From Bacillota bacterium (GTDB lineage Bacteria > Bacillota > Clostridia > Christensenellales > Aristaeellaceae), in the NCBI GenBank assembly GCA_023395615.1, contig JAEWYP010000019.1:124001-188000 (forward strand): DNA of 64,000 nt, read 5' to 3'. This document shows, in pieces, positions 16,199 to 23,177 of the stretch (position 1 is its first letter; each line of letters opens with the position of its first letter). Below the pieces are notes generated by a model. The model searched no databases. It was not told the origin of the DNA and was given only the letters and a program-made list of their open reading frames with translations. A program made the position numbers and the translations under genes.

Positions 16199-17095
16199 TC
16201 ACATCGTTCCCCGGAAACCCTTGCCGATAATTTCGCCCGTATTGGTAATCAGGATAAAGCAGGATGGATCCGTTTCTTTGGCAAAATGGCGAAGCTTCAC
16301 AGCCTGCGCGCGGTTGACAACGGTAAGGATAACGGTTTTGTTTTCGTGCGTGTAGGCTCCTTCGCCGGCCAACTCTGTTGCACCCCGGTGAAGATCATCC
16401 ACAATAAAGTGTACGATGGCAGCAGGGTTTGAGGTGATGATTTGAAAACACTTATGAACCTTGATGTTTTCAAGAACCATATCCACAACAACCGCCTTGA
16501 TCATCAGACCGAGAATGCTGAATAATCCGGTTTCCATATTGAACGCGACACAGGCCATCGCGGTAATGATGAAATCGCCTATAAAAAGACTTACGCCGAT
16601 ATTCAGCGATGTGTATTTCCGCAGAATCATGGCTACAATATCCGTGCCGCCGCTGGAGGACTCCAGATTAAACAGAATCGCACTGCCGATGGCGGGCAAC
16701 GTAACAGCAAAGATTAACTCCATCAGCGGTTGCGTGGTAATGGGCGCTTTCATGGGAACCAGCGCCTCCAGCACCCACGCTGCCCCGGACATAACCAGGC
16801 TACAGTAAGCTGTGCGTACGCCGAAGCCACGACCGAATACCGCAAAACCCACCAGTAAGAGAAGCTGGTTAATCACAAACATGTACGTTGCCTGCGAAAT
16901 ACCCGGAAAATATCGGTTCAGGATGATGGACAGACCGCTGACCCCGCCGGTTGAAAAATGGTTGGGGAATTTAAAAAAGTACACACCGATGGCAATCAAC
17001 AGCGAGCCGAGCGTAAGCAGCGCGTAATCCCGCCATACACTGGGTTTGGAAGCCGTGGAAGCGCCTGATTGAACTGGAGTAACGCGTGCTTGCAT
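16199..17095 (-). CDS. YitT family membrane protein (DUF161/DUF2179)
   Basis: A 298-residue integral membrane protein of the YitT family. About five to six hydrophobic helices occupy residues ~25-190 (for example LLTLGSLLIAIGVYFFKFPN and GGVSGLSIILNRYF), and the C-terminal ~80 residues form the soluble DUF2179 domain ending in IITNTGEIIGKGFRG. The biochemical role is not established. An ATG at 17113 overlaps the nudC stop, but the ATG at 17095 is preferred because AGAGG lies 8 bases before it. It follows nudC so closely that co-transcription is likely. Confidence 0.88.
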   Translation of the reverse strand: MQARVTPVQSGASTASKPSVWRDYALLTLGSLLIAIGVYFFKFPNHFSTGGVSGLSIILNRYFPGISQATYMFVINQLLLLVGFAVFGRGFGVRTAYCSLVMSGAAWVLEALVPMKAPITTQPLMELIFAVTLPAIGSAILFNLESSSGGTDIVAMILRKYTSLNIGVSLFIGDFIITAMACVAFNMETGLFSILGLMIKAVVVDMVLENIKVHKCFQIITSNPAAIVHFIVDDLHRGATELAGEGAYTHENKTVILTVVNRAQAVKLRHFAKETDPSCFILITNTGEIIGKGFRGTM

Positions 17096-17109
17096 AGAAT
17101 GCGCCTCTT

Positions 17110-17958
17110 TCATGACTGTGTGGACGAAGAGAGCTGCCCACGGCGAAATTTCTCCATTATATCAAACGCAATACTGGCAGGCGAGTCGTTGGGCGGAATC
17201 TCGGAAGGGAGATACCAGCCTGCTTCGGACAGTTCGCTGGCCTGTAACACAATATTGGACGGGCCATCTAATTCAGCATGAAAACCGAGCATCAGTGTTT
17301 GAGAGAATCCCCACGCCTGACTTGCCAGATAACGAATGGCTTTCACTTTCAAACCTGTTTCTTCCGCCACTTCCCGTGCCACGGTCTGTTCCGCCGTTTC
17401 GCCTGCTTCCACGTAACCCGCAATCAGAGACAGATGACGAAACGCGCCGTAGGTATTTCGTGCCAGAAGAAGGCGGTCGCCATTTGTAACCGCGACAATC
17501 ACAGCAGGCGAAATGACGGGGTACTGGGTATATCCGCACTGGCTGCAGACAAGAGCGCGTTCCACAGGCGCCGGATGCGTAGCGCCACCGCAAACCCCGC
17601 AAAAATGATGGGTCGCATACCATACGGAAAGATGATAGGCGACATTGAGCAGATAGCCCTCCATTTCTGGGGCAAGCACACGGAAAATTCTTGTATTCTG
17701 GAAAGAGAGCAGCCCCGAAACGACAGTGGGTTCCACCTGACCGATCATCACCCGTCGACTGGAAAAGGTGAACGCATGGGTTAACAGCACGTCCGGATAC
17801 CAGGCACGCACATCGTGCCATTGGGGCAATAGAAAAGAATCGCCTGAAGCTGAAAGAAGAACCTCGTTTCGGTGAAACAGAAGAACCGTATCACTCTCCC
17901 GGCAGGGCGCAGCATCATAAATCAGCGAAAACTGCTCGGGAGAAGGGTTGAACAGCAT
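17110..17958 (-). CDS. nudC: NAD(+) diphosphatase / RNA deNADding enzyme NudC
   Basis: Nudix hydrolase of 282 residues. An N-terminal domain precedes a zinc ribbon (CGVCGG ... CSQCGY, about residues 120-142), then the Nudix box GYVEAGETAEQTVAREVAEETGL. In characterised NudC the enzyme cleaves NADH to NMNH and AMP and removes NAD caps from RNA. The signature SQPWPFPxS downstream of the Nudix box reads SQAWGFSQTLM here, so two prolines are lost and substrate preference may differ. The start at 17958 has GAGGTG 6 bases before it; a longer open frame to 17997 lacks a ribosome site. Confidence 0.88.
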   Translation of the reverse strand: MLFNPSPEQFSLIYDAAPCRESDTVLLFHRNEVLLSASGDSFLLPQWHDVRAWYPDVLLTHAFTFSSRRVMIGQVEPTVVSGLLSFQNTRIFRVLAPEMEGYLLNVAYHLSVWYATHHFCGVCGGATHPAPVERALVCSQCGYTQYPVISPAVIVAVTNGDRLLLARNTYGAFRHLSLIAGYVEAGETAEQTVAREVAEETGLKVKAIRYLASQAWGFSQTLMLGFHAELDGPSNIVLQASELSEAGWYLPSEIPPNDSPASIAFDIMEKFRRGQLSSSTQS

Positions 17959-18054
17959 TGGGGAACACCTCGAATTCAATTTTCTCCGTATCATCATAGC
18001 AAAATGTGAGGTTTTGTCAATTCCGAAAAAATCATCGGGATTCTGTTTTGGATA

Positions 18055-18083
18055 TTGACACCTCTTTCAAACTATGCTATTAT
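18055..18083 (+). promoter_or_regulatory. Sigma-A promoter of tRNA-Val
   Basis: A perfect TTGACA (18055-18060) and TATTAT (18078-18083) with a 17-base spacer, about 70 bases before the tRNA. Confidence 0.85.
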
Positions 18084-18153
18084 TGCAAAGTCGCAGATGC
18101 ATGGTTGATATATTGGTTATAAAAGCAGTGCAATTGCGGACGAAATGGCAAAT

Positions 18154-18229
18154 GGTCTGTTGGCTCAGTTGGTAGAGCACATCGTTCACATCGATGGGGT
18201 CACTGGTTCGAGTCCAGTACAGACCACCA
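18154..18229 (+). tRNA. tRNA-Val (anticodon CAC)
   Basis: Acceptor stem GGTCTGT/ACAGACC, D-arm GGCTCAGTTGGTAGAGC, anticodon loop TTCACAT giving CAC, T-arm with GGTTCGAGTCC, and an encoded CCA. It reads GUG valine codons. Confidence 0.97.
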
Positions 18230-18234
18230 CAGTA

Positions 18235-18257
18235 CCCGCTCAGATGAGCGGGTTTTT
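18235..18257 (+). terminator. Rho-independent terminator after tRNA-Val
   Basis: CCCGCTC / GAGCGGG stem with a 4-base loop followed by TTTTT, starting 5 bases after the tRNA end. Confidence 0.9.
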
Positions 18258-18393
18258 GCATTTCAAGAGCGTATGAATTACTTCATACACTCTTTTTACA
18301 GAGAACAAGCTTTTACAAGCAAGAATGCTTCACTTTCAAGCAGCTCAAATCATAGAGGGGTTGCCCAATTCGTTACGCATAAGATCGTTATCG

Positions 18394-18879
18394 TCAAAGT
18401 TTCCGCTGTTTTCGCCGCAAACGGATCACAATACCAATACCAACGCCCGCAGTAGCCACAGCAAAGATCACCCGCACGGCAGACACGGGATGGGCAACAG
18501 TATGCCCTTGTGTAATCCGCTGAAGCTGTACCGCATGGATGTCCATATCACCGCCATGGTCACGGCAGGCACGATGAAAAACACCCGTCACCTGCACCGT
18601 ATCCCCAACCTGTCCATAGCGTCCGGCAACAGTAATGGTACCCAGCTGATCTGTGGCGACCCATATACCGATTGCGTTGTTGCCATCGGAAAGGTTCAGC
18701 CAGGTATGATCTCCCCTTTGCATGATATCCCCGATAACTTCCCCGGTATAAACTATCGTTTGGCCGTCCAGCGCAGAAGCGTTATTGATCAGGTCTGTAC
18801 TGCTGACAATCGTAGATTGCGCAAAAGCCGCAGTCGGCAAGAAAAGGAACAGCAACAGGGCAAGAATCTTTTTTTTCAT
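18394..18879 (-). CDS. Secreted or membrane-anchored OB-fold-like protein, last gene of the potassium operon
   Basis: A 161-residue protein. Residues 1-21 are a clear signal peptide (KKKILALLLFLFLPTAAFAQ). The central part (about 25-115) has alternating strands with VYTGEVIGDIMQRGDHTWLNLSDGNNAIGIW and GDTVQVTGVFHRAC, the pattern of an OB-fold nucleic-acid- or ligand-binding domain as in tRNA_anti-like secreted proteins. A C-terminal hydrophobic segment (VRVIFAVATAGVGIGIVI) followed by RLRRKQRKL would anchor it in the membrane with a basic tail inside. Its ATG overlaps the trkH stop (ATGA), so it is coupled to the potassium channel gene. The function is unknown; a channel accessory protein is a guess from position only. 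Confidence 0.78.
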   Translation of the reverse strand: MKKKILALLLFLFLPTAAFAQSTIVSSTDLINNASALDGQTIVYTGEVIGDIMQRGDHTWLNLSDGNNAIGIWVATDQLGTITVAGRYGQVGDTVQVTGVFHRACRDHGGDMDIHAVQLQRITQGHTVAHPVSAVRVIFAVATAGVGIGIVIRLRRKQRKL

Positions 18880-19442
18880 GATCTTCTCACCTTTTTGGCA
18901 ATATAAGCGCTCAGTGCGAGGACAGACATAAATTCCAGCCGGGCCAGCCACATCATCAACAGAAAGATGATTTTCAGGATAGCGGGTGACGCGCTGGACA
19001 TCAGCCCGATACTCAAGCCAACGTTGCCGGTTGCGGAGGCGGATTCAAACACCGACATAGCGAACGGATACCCGCACAGCATGCAGGCAAGTGTACCGAG
19101 AGTAAAGGTTATGATATAAGCGATTACGATCAGCATGGCGCTGCGGACCGTACCATCGTCCAGAACAACATCATGGATGTGATGATATCTCTGCACGGAG
19201 ATTTGCCCTTCCGGCTGCGCCATCCGGCGAACATCCCGCTTAAACGCTGAGAAAATGATCCCCATCCGTAATCCTTTAAAGCCGCCAGCGGTAGAGCAGG
19301 CACTGCCGCCGATCAGCATAGCGATTACGATAGCGAACAGCGCGATGTCGCCCCACTCGTTATAGAATTGCCGGGCGTAAATCGTCATAAATCCGGTGGT
19401 TGTATGGCCGGAAATGAGCTGATAAAACCCTTTGCGGAACAT
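18876..19442 (-). pseudogene. TrkH potassium transporter, C-terminal part after a frameshift
   Basis: Second half of a broken TrkH/KtrB gene. It holds the third selectivity-filter loop (SGHTTTGF) and the fourth (ESASATGNVGLSIG) and ends with MWLARLEFMSVLALSAYIAKK, the usual TrkH C-terminus. Reading begins with an ATG at 19442 that has no ribosome site in front. The preceding half runs into this region in another frame at about 19443-19450, where one G seems to be missing (TCG-CG-ATG instead of Ser-Ala-Met). Restoring one base would give one continuous protein of about 500 residues. Either the gene is inactive in this genome or the sequence has a one-base error. Confidence 0.85.
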
Positions 19443-20386
19443 CGCGACATATCCGGATAAACGTTCAGCCGCATCAGACCCAGCGTTGTAATCAGGGTCA
19501 GCACCGTGAGCGTTACGGTCAGCGATATGCTTTCTACGTTCTTCACCAGTTCGCGGCGATTGCCCGTAAACACGGCGTAATGTAACGCGAAGTTGAAGGA
19601 GCCCAGAACGAAGAACACTATGGTGATCAATTCGTATAGCTCACTATGATAATACAGTATGCTTTGCGACATCGGGGCAAAACCGCCTGTGCTCCACGCG
19701 GACATGAAAATCCACCAGCCATGCAGGAAGGCACGATCCGGGGCCATACCAAGGCTTATTCCGGCAACCCACAGGCTGACCGTGCCCAAACCCAGATAGA
19801 CAAGGCTGATCATCCAGATGGAGCGCGACGTATGAACCACATTGGGAAGCAGGCGTTCGTCTTTCCCTTCACCTACATACATGCGGTAGATGCCGCTGGA
19901 AGCTTTCGTGAGAACAGTCAGCACAAGGACAACCATTCCTTGACCGCCGACAAATGTAAGCATGTGCCGCCAGGTATTCACGCCATTGGATAGATGATCC
20001 ATATCCTGGATCAGCGAGAAACCGGTAGTGGTGAAACCGCTCATCACATCAAAACAGCAATCGAGAAACGAAAGGTAATTTCCATTCAGCCAGTAGGGGA
20101 ATGCGCAAACGATCATCCCGATAAACCATGCGCTTGCCGTAACGGTCATGCTTTCTCCCCAGCCAAGCCGCTGCATCCGGCTGTGGCGGAACAGCAGAAG
20201 AAGCGAACCGCCAAGGATCAGCGTCAGGTTACCGGAAAGAAGGAAATTCACGGCGACAGACCACTCACCATACAGCATCGATACGATCATCGGCAGGTAC
20301 ATCATCGCGCCCAGGCATAAGATGACCGTGCCAATATAATAGAGAACGGCTCTCCAATGCCCCGAACGGTTCCGGGCAGGCATCAT
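19385..20386 (-). pseudogene. TrkH potassium transporter, N-terminal part before a frameshift
   Basis: First half of the split TrkH/KtrB subunit, the membrane channel of sodium- or proton-linked potassium uptake that works with cytosolic TrkA/KtrA. It contains the first two pore loops: MSGFTTTGFS and WSTGGFAPMS. True homology ends at about LGLMRLNVYPDMS; the final 20 residues to the stop at 19385 are out of frame. Possible starts lie at 20398 and 20386; 20386 has GGATGGTG about 6 bases before it and lies 6 bases after the stop of the 63-residue gene. All other genes of this operon are intact, which makes a recent mutation or a sequencing error the likeliest explanation. Confidence 0.87.
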
Positions 20387-20391
20387 ATTAT

Positions 20392-20583
20392 TCACCATCC
20401 AGCCAACATTGATATCAGAAAACCGATCAGGATGAACCCACATGCGAAAAGAAGTTCCGCTCCAATGCCAAGCAGCCCGTTTTTTATCATGCGGTTTCTT
20501 TTCCGCTGTGCGAGCTGGCTGTACAGCAGCCCATTCCCGTCCGACATACGGCGCTGTGAGGAATTCTCGAAACGGTCATTCAT
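20392..20583 (-). CDS. Small single-pass membrane protein in the potassium operon
   Basis: A 63-residue protein. Residues 1-~38 are polar and basic (QLAQRKRNRMIKNG) and residues ~40-61 are a hydrophobic helix (LGIGAELLFACGFILIGFLISML), so it is a tail-anchored protein with its N-terminus inside. The start at 20583 has GGAGGCGAGCAGC before it and overlaps the end of the upstream trkA by 8 bases; the trkH start follows within 6 bases. The tight packing and strong ribosome site argue for a real gene. No known family is recognised; a small regulatory subunit of the potassium transporter is possible, by analogy with small subunits such as KdpF, but this is inference. Confidence 0.72.
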   Translation of the reverse strand: MNDRFENSSQRRMSDGNGLLYSQLAQRKRNRMIKNGLLGIGAELLFACGFILIGFLISMLAGW

Positions 20584-21265
20584 GCTGCTCGCCTCCGCCG
20601 GAAGCGGTGAAGTAATCCGATAGCAACCCCAGATTGCTTTCGTGCGATAAGGCAATCACACTGTCTCCGGCCTGAATAAGGGTTTGTCCGTTGGGAATAA
20701 AGGCCTCCTTGCCCCGAATGATAGACATCAGTACGGTTCCGGCAGGTAAATCCAGCTGAGAAACCAGTTTACCGGCTGCTGAGGAGGCGTCCCCGACGGG
20801 TATATCCTTCATGCGCACATCGCCAACCTTGCTGGCCAACATCTGGTTGATCCCAGCCCAGTCAACTTCCTGGCTGATAATATTCGCGATATGGGCAGTA
20901 CTGCTGACAACCGAATCGACGCCAAGGCGCTTAAAAACCTCGATATTTTTTGGGTTATTCACACGCGCCACAGTCCGGGGGACCCCAAAATAGGACCGGG
21001 CAAGCTGGCAGGCTACGAAGTTATTCTGGTCGTAGCCGGTAACCGCAATCAGGATGTCCGCATGTTCGATCCCTGCGTCCTGAAGAGCGGTAATTTCCGT
21101 GCCGTCCCCGCAAATCAGCTCAATGTCCAGCTTGTTCAGTTCTCCGGCAATTTTTGCGCATTGCTGAGCGTCGGCTTCCAGCAATACCAGACGGTGTTTC
21201 TCCGGTGCCAAAGTCTTTGCGAGATAGTAGCCCACTTTACCACCGCCGACAATCACAATCATCAT
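20576..21265 (-). CDS. TrkA-family potassium uptake protein, second subunit (RCK domain, canonical NAD site)
   Basis: A 229-residue regulator with an N-terminal RCK_N Rossmann domain (GGGKVGYYLA is a full GxGxxG motif, followed by the acidic LLEAD end of strand two) and a C-terminal RCK_C domain (about 150-225, VGDASSAAGKLVSQLDLPAGTVLM). Such proteins gate TrkH/KtrB channels in response to NAD(H), ATP/ADP or c-di-AMP. The start at 21265 follows GGGAGGAATAAAAGC; the frame begins 5 bases after the first trkA ends. Two adjacent half-size TrkA genes resemble the CeoB/CeoC pairs of Actinobacteria and some Clostridia. Confidence 0.9.
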   Translation of the reverse strand: MMIVIVGGGKVGYYLAKTLAPEKHRLVLLEADAQQCAKIAGELNKLDIELICGDGTEITALQDAGIEHADILIAVTGYDQNNFVACQLARSYFGVPRTVARVNNPKNIEVFKRLGVDSVVSSTAHIANIISQEVDWAGINQMLASKVGDVRMKDIPVGDASSAAGKLVSQLDLPAGTVLMSIIRGKEAFIPNGQTLIQAGDSVIALSHESNLGLLSDYFTASGGGEQHE

Positions 21266-21269
21266 GCTT

Positions 21270-21884
21270 TTATTCCTCCCGATCTTCACACAAGGCGATT
21301 ACCAGCAGGTCGGTCGCAAGGACCGTTACCTTCCCGTTATAGGGAATGAAACGATTATCTCTTAATATCCCAAGCACGGGGCTTTCGTCCGTAACTGCAA
21401 TGGATTTCCCGATCTGTTTTTTAGGCGGCTTCACTGTGCGAAAGGAAACGGAAACACCGCGAAAAATATGAGTGCCCAACAATTCGTGATTCAACAGTTG
21501 ACTTTTAATCTGCTGCACGGCCAGCGTGGTTGGGCAGACGGTGGTTAAGCCCATGCCGCTCATAATGGTTTCCCGGCGTGGGTCGTACAGGCGGGTGATC
21601 ACGGTTGGCACATGAAACAGCTCATTGGCAACCTGTGAAATCATAATGTTCATATTATCGTCTTCCGTAACAGCCGCCAACGCGTCTGCCTGCGTCGCTC
21701 CGGCGTCACGAAGTACATCTTCATCGATTGGCATGCCGGTAATCGTTACCCCGTTAAAACCGGACCCCAAGGCCTTAAAGCGCTCCGGGTCGCTGTCGAT
21801 CACAACCACATCATGGTTTTCCTGCGCCAGTTCCATCGCAAGGCTGGAGCCTACTTTTCGGCATCCGGCAATAATCACATACAT
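21270..21884 (-). CDS. TrkA-family potassium uptake protein, first subunit (divergent nucleotide loop)
   Basis: A 204-residue RCK protein. The Rossmann loop reads GCRKVGSSLA, so the middle Gly of GxGxxG is Arg; the acidic end of strand two (VVVIDSD) is kept. The RCK_C part (about 125-204) ends in TDLLVIALCEDREE. It precedes the second trkA with 4 bases between and is CeoB-like in its AGCRKVG start. The altered loop suggests that this partner binds nucleotide weakly or with other specificity while the second subunit keeps full binding. It follows the TPR gene by 5 bases. Confidence 0.88.
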   Translation of the reverse strand: MYVIIAGCRKVGSSLAMELAQENHDVVVIDSDPERFKALGSGFNGVTITGMPIDEDVLRDAGATQADALAAVTEDDNMNIMISQVANELFHVPTVITRLYDPRRETIMSGMGLTTVCPTTLAVQQIKSQLLNHELLGTHIFRGVSVSFRTVKPPKKQIGKSIAVTDESPVLGILRDNRFIPYNGKVTVLATDLLVIALCEDREE

Positions 21885-21889
21885 ATTCT

Positions 21890-22252
21890 TTACCTCGAAA
21901 TGTCGATTTTTCGCTTCAACGGATCTTCGGTTTGTTCAGCACCGTCCCCGAAGTCCGCATCCGTAATTTTGGTTGAGAAATCAAAACAGGTAATGCGTTC
22001 CAGGTTACGGCAGCAGGGTTTGTAAGTGGGGTCCAGCGCATAGGCGGCACGATAATGCTTACGCGCAGACTGCAAGTCGCCTTCCTGTTCGTAATAAATT
22101 CCCAGTAAATTATGCGGTTCCGGCGCATCCGCAAACACTGCCATGGCCGAGGCAATCTCTTCGCGAGCCTGTTTCAGGTTTCCGTTTCGCAGCAGAGACG
22201 CGATACGATCGGCTAAATCTTGCAGTGCGGATCCTTCCCGTTCCTGACGCAT
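21890..22252 (-). CDS. Small TPR-like protein, first gene of the potassium operon
   Basis: A 120-residue soluble protein. Residues ~12-85 show two to three helical TPR-like repeats (NLKQAREEIASAMAVFADAPEPHNLLGIYYEQEGDLQSARKHYRAAYALDP, partly quoted as the hallmark G-x-x-Y and A-L-D-P positions). The C-terminal ~35 residues are acidic and unstructured. It starts with CGGATCCTTCCCG... no strong ribosome site; AGGGAGGATGAAAG lies about 6 bases before the ATG at 22252 and fits well. TPR proteins act as protein-binding adaptors; its place before the two trkA genes suggests a link to potassium uptake, which is not proven. Confidence 0.75.
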   Translation of the reverse strand: MRQEREGSALQDLADRIASLLRNGNLKQAREEIASAMAVFADAPEPHNLLGIYYEQEGDLQSARKHYRAAYALDPTYKPCCRNLERITCFDFSTKITDADFGDGAEQTEDPLKRKIDISR

Positions 22253-22285
22253 CTTTCATCCTCCCTTTCCGATGAACGATTACAG

Positions 22286-22303
22286 TATAGGCGTTTGCCT
22301 ATA
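22286..22303. promoter_or_regulatory. Perfect inverted repeat at the potassium-operon promoter
   Basis: TATAGGC-N4-GCCTATA, 7 perfect base pairs. On the minus strand it overlaps a TATACT that could be the -10 element of the TPR-trkA-trkH operon. It is a candidate binding site for the neighbouring KdpE regulator or another repressor; no T run follows, so it is not a terminator. Confidence 0.5.
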
Positions 22304-22344
22304 AGGAAGGTGTGACAATTGATCTGCCCGGTATAAGGATTGTA

Positions 22345-22367
22345 TAAAAAACCGCCCGTTCGGGCGG
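22345..22367 (-). terminator. Terminator downstream of kdpDE
   Basis: On the minus strand a CCGCCC-GAAC-GGGCGG hairpin is followed by TTTTTTATAC. It separates kdpE (ending at 22482) from the trk operon promoter. Confidence 0.85.
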
Positions 22368-22481
22368 CTTAAGGCAGAAATACAGAGGATGAACATGTGA
22401 AACCCACTTATCATGAGAGAGGACGATGGAAACCCGGGTTAAATCAGAATAAACACGTGAAATTCATATCTTGTTTTATGT

Positions 22482-23177
22482 TTACAGTTCGTCCACCATT
22501 CGGTAACCGACGCCGACTTCAGTGATAATCATACGGGGCTTAGCGGGGTTTTCCTTCAGTTTTCTGCGAAGGTTCCCCATGCAGACACGCAGACACTGCG
22601 TATCATCCGGGGTCACCTCGCCCCATATTTCCTGCACCAGATAACGGTGAGTTAAAACCTTCCCATGGTGGACTGAGAGAAGAGTAAGCAACCTGTACTC
22701 CGTGGGGGTCAGATGCAGTTCTTCGCTATCCAATGTGACGCGGCGCTTTTCGTAATCGACCCGCAGAAAACCAAGTTCCCATACAGAGCTTCCTTCGCCA
22801 TCCCCCTGATCCCGCTGCCGGCGGCGGAGCAATACCCGGATCCGTGCAAGCAATTCCGCTACGCCAAAAGGCTTAGTCAGGTAATCATCCGCCCCGGCAT
22901 CCAGAGCTTCCACTTTTTCGCGTTCATGGCCGCGTGCGGAAACCACTAAAATCGGCAAATCGGTCCAGCCACGAAGCTTTGCGATCACATCCAGTCCATC
23001 GATATCCGGCAAACCCAGGTCCAGCACCATCACATCAGGGCGGCGTGATGCGGCCAGCGACAACGCGGACGCTCCATCCTGCGCTTCCACACAATCATAC
23101 TGCTGTGCTTCCAGAGATACACGAATAAAGCGACGGATCGTTTTTTCATCTTCCACGATTAATACAAGCGGTTTCAT
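22482..23177 (-). CDS. kdpE: Response regulator KdpE (OmpR family)
   Basis: A 231-residue regulator with a receiver domain (phospho-acceptor Asp53 in VLDLGLPDIDG, acidic pair ED at residues 9-10, and the KPF Lys) and a C-terminal winged-helix OmpR/PhoB DNA-binding domain (about 130-228, LTPTEYRLLTLLSVHHGKVLTHRYL). It is closest in style to KdpE, which controls high-affinity potassium uptake. The ATG overlaps the stop of the kinase gene by 4 bases, with GGAGG just before. No kdpFABC pump genes are in the window; the adjacent Trk operon is the obvious candidate target. Confidence 0.88.
   Translation of the reverse strand: MKPLVLIVEDEKTIRRFIRVSLEAQQYDCVEAQDGASALSLAASRRPDVMVLDLGLPDIDGLDVIAKLRGWTDLPILVVSARGHEREKVEALDAGADDYLTKPFGVAELLARIRVLLRRRQRDQGDGEGSSVWELGFLRVDYEKRRVTLDSEELHLTPTEYRLLTLLSVHHGKVLTHRYLVQEIWGEVTPDDTQCLRVCMGNLRRKLKENPAKPRMIITEVGVGYRMVDEL

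Noticed and set aside
19440..19450. Programmed -1 frameshift in trkH
   Set aside because: A slip at TCG would restore the frame, but there is no slippery heptamer or downstream stem, so a mutation or sequence error is more likely.
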